From the NCBI GenBank assembly GCA_050942695.1, contig JBMNNU010000077.1, forward strand, positions 1 to 12,964: a stretch of DNA of 12,964 bases, given 5' to 3'. The translations under genes and the position numbers were made by a program. The notes beneath the pieces were generated by a model that was not told the origin of the DNA, did not search any database, and saw nothing but the letters and a program-made list of their open reading frames with translations. Every line of letters begins with the position of its first letter. Positions within the stretch are counted from its first letter, which is position 1. This DNA is from JBMNNU01 sp050942695 (lineage in GTDB: Bacteria; Chloroflexota; UBA6077). This document shows positions 6,647 through 12,964 of the stretch, piece by piece.

Positions 6647-7378
6647 TCACCTCACCTTTCCAGCCAGCAGTTGGGCTATGTGCACACCTTTGATAGGCAG
6701 CTTTCGCCGATGAAGGCCGCCGTTGATGTTCAGGAGGCAGCTTAGATCGCAACCCACCACATATTCGGCACCCGAGGCGACGATGTTGTCCAATTTCCGA
6801 TCCAGCATCGCCGAGGAGATGTCACCGTATTTGATGGAGAACAGCCCGCCGAAACCACAACACTCCTGCTCGCCCTCCAGGGGCACCACCTCGGCGCCAA
6901 CCACGCGCGCGAGGAGCTCCAGAGGCTGTCGGTGGATCTTCATCCCTCTTAAGAGGTGGCAGGAGGCGTGATAGGTGAACCTTCCCTCACATCTAGCGCC
7001 CAGATCGGTTACTCCCAGAACGTCCACCAGATACTGCGTAAGTTCGTAAATGCGCCCGGCGAGCCTTTCAGCACGCTTCCGCCAAACGGGATCGTCCTCA
7101 AATAGCTCAGGATAGTGGTGGGCGATCATGTAGCCACAGGAACCGGAGGGGACCACCACCGGTAGATCGCCGTCTCCGAACAGCTCGATGGTGTGTTTGG
7201 CCATGGTGCGGGCTTCGTCCCAGAAGCCTCCGTTGAAGGCTGGTTGGCCACAGCAGGTCTGGCCTTCGGGAACCTCGACCTCGACACCCGCCTTTTCCAG
7301 CACATCCACTACGCACTCCCCGACCTCCGGGGCCAGGGTGTCGATCAGACAGGTGGCAAACAGTTGGACCCTCTTCAC
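6647..7378 (-). CDS. lutA: Lactate utilisation protein A (CCG-domain iron-sulfur protein)
   Basis: A LutA/YkgE-type protein with two CCG domains (numbered from an upstream GTG at 7390): TCCGQP with Cys46-Cys47, and ECCGFGG with Cys177-Cys178. Further Cys at 14, 85, 144, 214 and 218 are in the usual positions. The domain resembles heterodisulfide reductase subunit B and glycolate oxidase GlcF, and holds Fe-S cofactors for lactate oxidation. The frame is open from GTG 7390, but AAAGGA directly abuts that codon, leaving no room for initiation there. GTG at 7378 gives 11-nt spacing and an N-terminus (M)KRVQLFATCLIDTL that matches the family. TTG at 7384 is a third option. First gene of the lutABC operon. 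Confidence 0.93.
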   Translation of the reverse strand: MKRVQLFATCLIDTLAPEVGECVVDVLEKAGVEVEVPEGQTCCGQPAFNGGFWDEARTMAKHTIELFGDGDLPVVVPSGSCGYMIAHHYPELFEDDPVWRKRAERLAGRIYELTQYLVDVLGVTDLGARCEGRFTYHASCHLLRGMKIHRQPLELLARVVGAEVVPLEGEQECCGFGGLFSIKYGDISSAMLDRKLDNIVASGAEYVVGCDLSCLLNINGGLHRRKLPIKGVHIAQLLAGKVR

Positions 7379-7390
7379 ATCCAAAGCCAC

Positions 7391-7855
7391 TCCTTTCGAC
7401 GCATCCTCTTCGAAGACTCCTCGCCGGAGGGTTAACGTTGATTATTGTACACTTGCCTCGCGCTTAGCACCACGGGAAGCAGATAAGATTCACCGTCCAT
7501 CAACCTTCAGCTCACTAGTCGCCGCGACACATCAATTAGCGCTGCTGCGGTTCCGTTATATAGCCATTGTGTCCCTCTTGACAGAATCCACCACGATGGA
7601 GCAAATTAGCCATGCTTAAATTACTCACCGCGGATCGACAACGGCATTGGTACGTTGGTAAGCGTAAACTGTGCAAAGGCGCACTCCGGCAGTGGATCCT
7701 TCCGCGGAGAAAGGAGGGTCAACAGCACCGCCACCAAATTGACCTGATCCGTTGGACAGTTGGCAGATTCCCATTCCATAGTTTGCGGTCGTTTCCATTT
7801 CTTTCTGCTTTTGAAGGGAAGTATTGATCCGTATTTGTAAAAGGGAGTTGCTGAC
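7391..7855. promoter_or_regulatory. Divergent intergenic region between lutA and the symporter
   Basis: No convincing gene lies in these 465 bp. On the lutA side there is TACAAT (minus strand, 7449-7444) as a possible -10, and a perfect 10-bp palindrome TCTTCGAAGA (7407-7416) between it and the start, which could be an operator. On the symporter side there is TTGACA at 7578-7583 as an ideal -35, but the best -10 at 17-18 bp spacing (GCAAAT/CAAATT) is poor. AAGGGAG precedes the symporter ATG. Lactate operons of this kind are often controlled by a GntR or LysR-type factor; no regulator gene is visible in this window. Confidence 0.4.
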
Positions 7856-9112
7856 ATGAGAGGATTCCGGTTTACCCTGGCAGTGCAGATATTCACCGCG
7901 ATGATCCTGGGTATTATTGTCGGCGCCATCGTCGGCAAGGATATAGCCTGGATCAAAATCTTCGGCGATATTTTCCTCCGGTTGCTCCAGATGCTCGTGG
8001 TGCCTTTCATTTTCGTAGTGCTGGTCACCGGAGCCGCCGCCATTGGCAATCCTCGTGATCTTGGCCGGGTGGGGCTCAAGCTATTCGCCCTTTACGAACT
8101 CACCAGTCTTATTGCAATTACCATCGGTTTGACCGTCGCATTGTTGATTCAGCCGGGCGTTGGGCTCCCAGAGCCGCCCGCAGGCGCAGCCCAACCACCC
8201 ACCCCAATGGAGGGTAAAGATCTGATCTTGACCATCTTCCCCTCCAACGTCTTCGATGCTGCCTCCAGAGGCGACGTAATGCAGGTCATTGTCTTCGCTC
8301 TCTTCTTTGGCGTGGCATTAGGCATGATCAAGAAAGAGGTCCCGTTGGTCCTGGATGTCCTTGAGCAGGTCAATAAGGGGCTTATCTCGCTGATCGGGAT
8401 AATCATGAAACTGGCGCCGTATGGTGTCTTTGCGCTCATGACCTGGACCACCGCTACCTACGGACTGGTCGTCCTTGTTCCGCTGGCTAAGTACCTAATT
8501 GGTATCGCTGTCGCGCTAACCTTCCAGATCTTTGTGGTCTCCGGGCTGATAGTGTGGTTCTTCGCCAAGCTAGACCCCATCCGGTGGTTCAAGAAGTGCT
8601 GGGATTTCATGGCGATAGCCTTCACCACCTGCAGCGCCGCCGCGGCCTTACCGGTTGAGTTCAGGGTGGCTGAGCGGAAAATAGGCATTCAGCGCCGTAT
8701 CTGGGCCTTCACCCTGCCGCTGGGAGCCATGAACCAGGACGGCACGGCGCTATACCAGGCGATGGCCGCGGTACTCATCGCCCAGTTTTACCACATCGAT
8801 CTCAGCTTCGGCCACCTGTTCGTGGTCATTCTTACCGCGCTGCTGGCCTCGACAGGCACCTTTGCCGTGCCCGGCGCTGGCTTGATAACCCTGGCCATTG
8901 TCTTGCGTTCGGCTGGCTTGCCTCTGGAGGGTATCGCCCTCGTCGCGGGCGTTGACCGAATAGCGGATATGTTCCGCACTACCCTGAATGTGGTGGATGA
9001 CATGGCGGTAACCACTGCCGTAGCCCATTGGGAGAACGCCCTCGATCGCAAGGTGTTCGACTCCGACGAGGAAGTGATCCCTGTTCCGGAGGCAGGCGCT
9101 ACTCCGGCTTAA
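7856..9112 (+). CDS. Dicarboxylate/amino acid:cation symporter (DAACS, GltP/DctA family)
   Basis: A 418-residue integral membrane protein of normal DAACS length. Hydrophobic segments begin at about 8, 40, 80, 142, 178 and 215. Two re-entrant loop regions follow: HP1 as TTCSAAAALP (257-266) and HP2 as GTFAVPGAGL (334-343). Transmembrane segment 7 carries NQDGT (293-297), and segment 8 carries DRIADMFRTTLNVVDD (367-382). These correspond to the family's serine-rich HP1, NMDGT and DxxxDxxRTxxNVxGD motifs. HP1 has only one serine and the NMDGT Met is Gln, so substrate range may differ from standard glutamate or C4-dicarboxylate carriers. The gene is divergent from lutABC, which makes lactate or a related carboxylate a reasonable substrate guess. 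The start is supported by AAGGGAG 8 nt upstream. Confidence 0.92.
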   Translation: MRGFRFTLAVQIFTAMILGIIVGAIVGKDIAWIKIFGDIFLRLLQMLVVPFIFVVLVTGAAAIGNPRDLGRVGLKLFALYELTSLIAITIGLTVALLIQPGVGLPEPPAGAAQPPTPMEGKDLILTIFPSNVFDAASRGDVMQVIVFALFFGVALGMIKKEVPLVLDVLEQVNKGLISLIGIIMKLAPYGVFALMTWTTATYGLVVLVPLAKYLIGIAVALTFQIFVVSGLIVWFFAKLDPIRWFKKCWDFMAIAFTTCSAAAALPVEFRVAERKIGIQRRIWAFTLPLGAMNQDGTALYQAMAAVLIAQFYHIDLSFGHLFVVILTALLASTGTFAVPGAGLITLAIVLRSAGLPLEGIALVAGVDRIADMFRTTLNVVDDMAVTTAVAHWENALDRKVFDSDEEVIPVPEAGATPA

Positions 9113-9145
9113 CCACCAAGCGGTTTATATAGATCGAACTCCATC

Positions 9146-9180
9146 ACGACGACCGGTGCCCCCCACCGGTCGTCGTTTCT
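9146..9180 (+). terminator. Intrinsic terminator of the symporter gene
   Basis: ACGACGACCGGTG (9146-9158) pairs perfectly over 13 bp with CACCGGTCGTCGT (9164-9176) around CCCCC. TTTCT follows. It lies 34 bp after the symporter stop codon. Confidence 0.85.
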
Positions 9181-9281
9181 GCCTGCTTTATTATTTGGTA
9201 TGCTTGTTGCGCTAGATGCTTTTGCGCATGTAGCATCTCCGTCGTCAGATGGCAATGCGAAGCCCCCGGCTCTCGAATATT

Positions 9282-9309
9282 TTGCCGATCCTCGACGGTA
9301 GGTTATACT
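9282..9309 (+). promoter_or_regulatory. Candidate sigma-70-type promoter for the S41 protease
   Basis: TTGCCG (9282-9287), 16-bp spacer, TATACT (9304-9309). The uvrC promoter uses the same -35 hexamer. The predicted start near 9316 would leave only a short leader containing AGGAGG, so a different upstream promoter remains possible. An AGATGC/GCATCT inverted repeat lies just upstream, from about 9214. Confidence 0.35.
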
Positions 9310-9326
9310 CCGTTCAGGAGGTGACC

Positions 9327-10574
9327 ATGAATCGTTGGCCTCAATGGATTCTTTTCATATTGGCCCTGCTGATCATCCTCGGCAGCAGTTTTACTGCAGG
9401 TGTGGTAGTAGAAAGGAATGGAGCCCTCCCCGGCTCGATCCTCCGCGAGGAACCACAAGGGCTAGCTGAGCAGTTCACTATTTTTTGGGAAGCTTGGAAC
9501 ATAGTCGAACGCCATTTTGTTGACCGCTCGGCCGTCGACGCCAAAGAAATGACCTACGGCGCCATCGAGGGCATGTTGGGAGCGTTAGGAGATGCAGGCC
9601 ACACCCGGTTCATGACGCCGGAGGAAGCCGCATTCCAGAGCAGCGACATATCCGGCCAATTTTATGGTATCGGAGCGGAGCTGGGAGAGAAGGATGGTTA
9701 TCCCATAATTGTCGCTCCGATGGATGATTCTCCCGCACAAAAAGCGGGCATCAAAGCTGGAGATATTCTGGTAGAGGTCGAAGGGCAAACAGTAGCAGGA
9801 TTATCCCTGGACAGGGTGGTTAGGATGGTTCGGGGCCCCGAAGGTACTCCGGTGACCTTGAAGGTGATCCACCCTGGTGAGAACTCTCTAACGGAGATCA
9901 CTATAATTCGCGGCAAAATTACTGTTCACCCCGTCTCTTGGGCTATGTTACCGGGAACAGATATCGCCCATCTCCGTCTCAGCCAATTCAACGCTAATGC
10001 CGGTAGGGAGATAGTCGCAGCCATTAAAGAATTGAAAGCCGCCGGCGCTCGAGCGTTGGTATTGGACGTCCGGAGCAACTCTGGAGGGCTTCTGGACCAA
10101 TGTATAGAGGTTACCAGCCAGTTTATTCCTAGCGGAGACGTCCTCATCGAACGAAACGCCGAGGGAAACCAGAAGGTGCACTCCGTCACATCCGGAGGGC
10201 AAGCAACTGATATGCCGCTGGTGGTGCTAGTGAATCGCGGGACGGCCAGCGCAGCCGAGATCCTTGCAGGGGCTGTGCAGGACAACAATCGGGGGCAGGT
10301 GGTGGGAGAGACTACCTTTGGCACCGGCACCGTGCTCTCAAGCTTCCGCTTGAGCGATGGATCTGCCATACTGCTGGGCACCAGCGAGTGGCTAACACCC
10401 AGCGGTCGCCAGATCTGGAAGAAGGGGATAGAGCCCGACATAACCGTGACTCTCTCACCCGATGCTGAGGTTGTGATCCCCAGAATGGAATTGGAGATGA
10501 CGCCGGAGCAGCTAAGAGCCATCACCGACGCGCAGTTGCTGAAAGCGATCGAACTGCTAGAGAAAGGCTCGTAA
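9327..10574 (+). CDS. S41-family C-terminal processing protease homologue lacking the catalytic Lys
   Basis: ATG at 9327 with AGGAGG 5 nt upstream gives 415 residues. The frame is open further to 9249, but that start has no ribosome site and would bury the membrane anchor. Residues 7-28 form a signal anchor, so the rest is outside the membrane. A PDZ domain covers about 110-197 (APMDDSPAQKAGIKAGDILVEV begins at 130). The S41 core covers about 205-375, with LDVRSNSGG (246-254), the nucleophile motif GTASAAE with Ser308, and WLTPSGRQIWKKGIEPD (355-371). The usual FGKGxVQ motif reads FGTGTVL: Thr333 lies exactly 25 residues after Ser308, where E. coli Prc has Lys477 after Ser452, and Leu337 replaces the following Gln. 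Either it is inactive or it uses another base. It converges on the HtrA gene. Confidence 0.9.
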   Translation: MNRWPQWILFILALLIILGSSFTAGVVVERNGALPGSILREEPQGLAEQFTIFWEAWNIVERHFVDRSAVDAKEMTYGAIEGMLGALGDAGHTRFMTPEEAAFQSSDISGQFYGIGAELGEKDGYPIIVAPMDDSPAQKAGIKAGDILVEVEGQTVAGLSLDRVVRMVRGPEGTPVTLKVIHPGENSLTEITIIRGKITVHPVSWAMLPGTDIAHLRLSQFNANAGREIVAAIKELKAAGARALVLDVRSNSGGLLDQCIEVTSQFIPSGDVLIERNAEGNQKVHSVTSGGQATDMPLVVLVNRGTASAAEILAGAVQDNNRGQVVGETTFGTGTVLSSFRLSDGSAILLGTSEWLTPSGRQIWKKGIEPDITVTLSPDAEVVIPRMELEMTPEQLRAITDAQLLKAIELLEKGS

Positions 10575-10577
10575 CGT

Positions 10578-10668
10578 GAGTCCTGAGTCCTGAGTCCTGA
10601 GTCCTGAGTCCTGAGTCCTGAGTCCTGAGTCCTGAGAGCATAATACACTAGGACCTAGGACTCAGGAC
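10578..10668. repeat. Eight-copy AGTCCTG/GAGTCCT heptamer array with inverted copies at a convergent gene junction
   Basis: Eight perfect GAGTCCT units run from 10578 to 10633, starting 3 bp after the S41 gene stop. About 20 bp later three degenerate units occur in the opposite orientation (10650-10670). AGGACTCAGGAC (10657-10668) is the exact complement of 10622-10633, so a 12-bp stem with a 23-nt loop can form. It sits between two convergent genes and may act as a two-way transcription end. The unit belongs to the same RGTNCTG family as the cassettes in murE and lutC. There are no spacers, so it is not a CRISPR. Confidence 0.9.
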
Positions 10669-10674
10669 CGAGGT

Positions 10675-11853
10675 TTACTCTGGTGGTCGCTCGCCCAGGA
10701 TTATCTCTAGTACCTGTTTGATCCCCTCCCGTTGAACCTCCAGAGATACCGCATCGCCGGGCTTGTGGTTGCTCAGCACCCTGCCCAGAGTTGATTCGTG
10801 CTCTATCCCCTGGCCGTTTATGCTCTCGATGATGTCAAACTGCTGCACCCCTGCCTGCTCAGCCGGAGAGCCCGGCACCACTCTCATTACGATGATGCCG
10901 CGGATGTCCTGGATACCCAACTCCTGAGCGATGGCTGGAGTAATCCCCACATATCGAATTCCTAGGAAGGGGTGAACCACGCGCCCCGTGGTCGTCAACT
11001 GTTCAGCGATCGGTTGGGCTCTATTGACGGCAATAGCAAAGCCGATCCCCTGCGCCAAGATTCCAGAGCCCGCGGCACCGGCTACCAGGGTATTGATGCC
11101 CACTACTTCGCCCTTCAAATTTACTAGGGCCCCTCCGCTGTTCCCCGGATTGATGGATGCGTCGGTCTGTATCAGATCGTACAGGAAGGGCCCACCCTCT
11201 CCCAGCGCATCCCCAGGTTCCTGCACAGTCCTGCCCAGGGCGCTTACCACCCCCACCGTCACCGTTGGGCCGCCCGGCAAACCAAGAGCGTTACCGATGG
11301 CGACAACCCAATCGCCAACATTAAGCTGGTCTGAATCCCCCAATTTCGCCACGGGCAGATCATCACCATGGATCTGGACAACCGCCAGATCGGTCTGTGG
11401 ATCCCCGCCCAACAGCGTTCCCTCGAAGGTCCGGCCGTCTGGAAGAGCGACCGTCAGGGTTTGTGCACCGGCTACGACGTGGTTATTTGTCAAAATATAG
11501 CCCGCTGGGTCGTAGATAACCCCCGAGCCAACTCCGGATTCCGACTCGATGAAGATATCTTCAGACAGTTCTTGAGTCGTGATCTGCACGACCGCTGGCT
11601 TCACCTGCTCGGCCACCCATCGAATCGCACCGGAGAACTCCTCTATCGAAGGTGGCTCTGATGATGGAGGTGATTGCGTAGACGATTGTTGGGGTGTGGG
11701 TGCAATCTGCGCCAAAGGCGCAGTAGCTGCTGATTGATCCCCAAAATTCCCATCCATGCTGGATGCGTAAGAACAGGACTGCGCTCCAAACCAGATGGAT
11801 GCAGAGAGGAAAACGGTGGCCAGAACGCGTAGAAAGGTGTCCCTCATCGGCAT
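10675..11853 (-). CDS. HtrA/DegP-type trypsin-like serine protease with PDZ domain
   Basis: Envelope quality-control protease of the S1C family. From ATG 11853 (392 residues, GAGG upstream) the order is: N-terminal hydrophobic signal or anchor (7-24), a Ser/Pro/Gln-rich linker (40-68), the protease domain (about 73-285) and one PDZ domain (about 295-385). The triad is His125 (TNNHVV), Asp155 (DPQTDLAVV) and Ser239 (NPGNSGGAL). The PDZ carries VVPGSPAEQAGVQQFDIIESING. The frame is open upstream to ATG 11937, but that would place 28 residues before the signal segment, so the shorter form is preferred. The AQSC near residue 27 is a poor lipobox. One PDZ domain places it with DegS/HhoA-like forms rather than two-PDZ DegP. 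It converges with the S41 homologue. Confidence 0.93.
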   Translation of the reverse strand: MPMRDTFLRVLATVFLSASIWFGAQSCSYASSMDGNFGDQSAATAPLAQIAPTPQQSSTQSPPSSEPPSIEEFSGAIRWVAEQVKPAVVQITTQELSEDIFIESESGVGSGVIYDPAGYILTNNHVVAGAQTLTVALPDGRTFEGTLLGGDPQTDLAVVQIHGDDLPVAKLGDSDQLNVGDWVVAIGNALGLPGGPTVTVGVVSALGRTVQEPGDALGEGGPFLYDLIQTDASINPGNSGGALVNLKGEVVGINTLVAGAAGSGILAQGIGFAIAVNRAQPIAEQLTTTGRVVHPFLGIRYVGITPAIAQELGIQDIRGIIVMRVVPGSPAEQAGVQQFDIIESINGQGIEHESTLGRVLSNHKPGDAVSLEVQREGIKQVLEIILGERPPE

Positions 11854-11964
11854 ACTTACCTCGGCTAATTTTCTATCATCCACACATAGGATGGAGCCTT
11901 GAAGCACTTCCTGTGCCATTTGCTGGGTGCAGCCCAAGTTTCCGGAAAAATCGCTGGTTTCGAC

Positions 11965-12222
11965 GCCTGGCCATAAATGGACCAGGCTAAGACGCTCAAG
12001 GACGCTAAAAGCGCCCTCTTGATATGGTTGGTCCCAGCCCGGTTATGGCCGTTAACAAAATAAACCGACATTGCATCCAAAACAACGTAGGGGCCGCAAC
12101 GCTGTGCTCGCTCGCGTTGCGCACCGTGCCCGCCCGGTGCCTCGTGGGATGGTGCTGACGTACGATTATTTAGTCAACAGCCATAACCGGGCTTGAGCGT
12201 CTCAGACCGCTGCTTGAGCGGC
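11965..12222. repeat. Structured inverted-repeat element (MITE or unknown structured RNA)
   Basis: The main arms are 12036-12065 and the reverse complement of 12164-12193. Both begin AGCCCGGTTATGGC and agree at 26 of 30 positions. The arms extend outward as AGACGCTCAAG (11990-12000) and CTTGAGCGTCT (12192-12202), but the left arm contains about 36 extra bases that fold into their own stem (TCAAG..CGCT-AAA-AGCG..CTTGA). Internal hairpins are CGCAACGC/GCGTTGCG (from 12104) and GCACCG/CGGTGC (12121-12126 and 12135-12140). Outer hairpins are GCCTGG-CCA/TGG-CCAGGC (11965-11987) and CCGCT/AGCGG (12207-12221). The pattern fits a non-autonomous mobile element or a structured transcript; direction unknown and no target duplication seen. 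Confidence 0.55.
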
Positions 12223-12287
12223 GGGCGACGGGCATAAAAATCGAGCCTGGACATGGGGGCCGCCCCCTCCCCTATTTGCAGTAGACC

Positions 12288-12316
12288 TTGCCGCTAGGGG
12301 CGGCGAAGGTTAGAAT
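12288..12316 (+). promoter_or_regulatory. Candidate sigma-70-type promoter for uvrC
   Basis: TTGCCG (12288-12293), 17-bp spacer, TAGAAT (12311-12316), predicting a start near 12323 and a leader of about 36 nt. An inverted repeat CCTT-GCCGC / GCGGC-AAGG (12286-12309) covers the -35 and spacer and could be an operator or a coincidence. Confidence 0.5.
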
Positions 12317-12358
12317 CTGTTTTAGATAAACAAAACTTTCCTATTCGCAGAGGGCGCC

Positions 12359-12964
12359 TTGGCATCAATAGAGCTGCAGGAAAAGGTAGACACTCTTCCC
12401 GATAAGCCCGGGGTCTACTGCTTCCGCGATGCAGGCGGAACAGTGCTATATGTGGGCAAAGCCCAGTCTCTTAGGAGTCGGGTGCGGTCCTATCTGCAAT
12501 CGCCGGACCTCCTGGCGCCAAAAACTCGAAGAATGGTGGAGAAGGCGTGTGATCTGGACGTCACCGTTACCAGTTCGCCGGTGGAAGCCCTTATCCTCGA
12601 GTGCAATCTGATCAAAGAGTTCCGCCCTCGCTACAACGTGAGGCTACGGGACGATAAAAGCTACCCATTCATCAAGGTGACACTCCAGGAAGAGTGGCCT
12701 CGCGTCTACTTCACTCGCAGTATCTCCAGGGACGGGTCTCGCTACTTCGGCCCCTTCACCGATGCCAAATCGGTGCGCCACACCCTGGATACCCTGAACC
12801 GGCTGTTCCCTTTCCGCAGTTGCCACCGGACTATAACTGGCAAAGATGCTCGGGCTTGCCTCTCATACCACATCCACAGATGCTCGGCGCCCTGCATCGG
12901 GGCTGCGGACCACGGCGAGTACATGCAAGCCATCCAGCAGGTGCTGCTGTTCCTGGAGGGAAAG
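12359..12964 (+). CDS. uvrC: UvrABC excinuclease subunit C (5' part; 3' end outside window)
   Basis: The frame starts at TTG 12359, preceded by GAGGG with 4-nt spacing. The only in-frame codons between it and an upstream stop (12323-12325) include no ATG or GTG. It runs 202 codons to the edge, roughly a third of a normal UvrC. The N-terminal GIY-YIG nuclease domain shows LPDKPGVYCF (13-22), LYVGKA (30-35), an Arg-rich stretch (39-43), EALILECNLIK (76-86), and RPRYNVRLRDDKSYP (89-103). YFGPF follows at 129-133. Cys155, Cys167, Cys175 and Cys179 match the spacing of the four Cys seen in E. coli UvrC. UvrC makes both incisions around DNA lesions after UvrB loading. No SOS box could be recognised. 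Confidence 0.95.
   Translation, partial: MASIELQEKVDTLPDKPGVYCFRDAGGTVLYVGKAQSLRSRVRSYLQSPDLLAPKTRRMVEKACDLDVTVTSSPVEALILECNLIKEFRPRYNVRLRDDKSYPFIKVTLQEEWPRVYFTRSISRDGSRYFGPFTDAKSVRHTLDTLNRLFPFRSCHRTITGKDARACLSYHIHRCSAPCIGAADHGEYMQAIQQVLLFLEGK

Larger units (their letters stand above)
11854..12358. other. Divergent gap between the HtrA gene and uvrC, rich in inverted repeats
   Basis: No gene with a credible ribosome site and family signal is seen in these 505 bp. The left 100 bp form the HtrA upstream region with no clear -35/-10 pair. The middle (11965-12222) is occupied by a structured inverted-repeat element. The right 70 bp hold the uvrC promoter. The lack of tRNA, tmRNA or RNase P signatures was checked by eye only. 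Confidence 0.5.

Noticed and set aside
7612..7827. Small plus-strand frame in the lutA-symporter gap
   Set aside because: No Shine-Dalgarno, a basic composition unlike a known family, and it ends inside the symporter leader.
9249..9326. Longer N-terminus for the S41 protein
   Set aside because: No ribosome site upstream of 9249, while ATG 9327 has AGGAGG at good spacing and directly starts the membrane anchor.
10578..10633. CRISPR-like array
   Set aside because: The units are 7 nt and directly tandem with no spacers.
9926..10648. Minus-strand frame of 240 codons over the S41 gene end
   Set aside because: Its start is the heptamer array (a repeating LRTQDSG peptide) and the rest is a shadow of the S41 frame.
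11854..11937. Longer N-terminus for the HtrA protein (an ILCVDD stretch hinted at a response regulator remnant)
   Set aside because: It would precede the signal segment by 28 residues, and the resemblance is only six residues long.
11940..12310. tmRNA, RNase P RNA or SRP RNA
   Set aside because: No tRNA-like T-arm, tag-coding stretch, GAGGAAAGTCC-type P4 motif or SRP GGAAGCAGC motif was found on either strand.

Overview
The window is about 13 kb of moderately GC-rich bacterial chromosome with ordinary housekeeping and metabolic genes. Its unusual feature is a dense population of small repeats. The gene set (murE, lutABC, a DAACS symporter, S41 and HtrA proteases, uvrC) and the repeat style suggest Chloroflexota or a related Gram-positive-side lineage. 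That placement is an inference: no rRNA or lineage-specific marker is present.

Layout. The left edge holds the 5' part of a secreted seven-bladed propeller protein of the virginiamycin-B-lyase-like type (1-1011, minus; 3' end outside the window). Upstream of it on the same strand are a class I/II aminotransferase (1178-2383) and murE (2479-4110), each preceded by a TGCTACAAT extended -10 motif. A repeat-rich gap (4111-4327) follows. Next comes a tight lutA-lutB-lutC operon (7378 down to 4328, minus) for lactate oxidation, with Shine-Dalgarno sequences overlapping the preceding stop codons. A DAACS-family symporter (7856-9112, plus) is transcribed divergently from lutA and ends in a strong hairpin terminator. 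An S41 C-terminal processing protease homologue (9327-10574, plus) then converges on an HtrA/DegP-type protease (10675-11853, minus). A roughly 500-bp gap with strong nested inverted repeats precedes uvrC (12359 to the right edge, plus, partial).

How the genes work together. LutA, LutB and LutC form an iron-sulfur complex that oxidises L-lactate to pyruvate, and the divergent symporter is a candidate importer for the same pathway. The two PDZ proteases act in envelope protein quality control, although the S41 protein has Thr where the catalytic Lys should be. MurE is peptidoglycan synthesis and UvrC is excision repair.

Most interesting signal. A composite repeat cassette sits in frame inside two unrelated genes, murE and lutC, in the same orientation and internal order. 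The order is a 7-nt tandem array of consensus RGTNCTG with a pentamer hinge AGGAC, then a CCCCTCTCC/GGGGAGGGG hairpin, then CTCCGCGT units. The same heptamer family forms an uninterrupted eight-copy array at the junction between the two protease genes. Other 7-nt repeats of different sequence (GGCACAA, GCGAATA, CTGATTG) occur in three further gaps. In addition there is a MITE-like element (4195-4290) and a structured inverted-repeat element (about 11965-12222).
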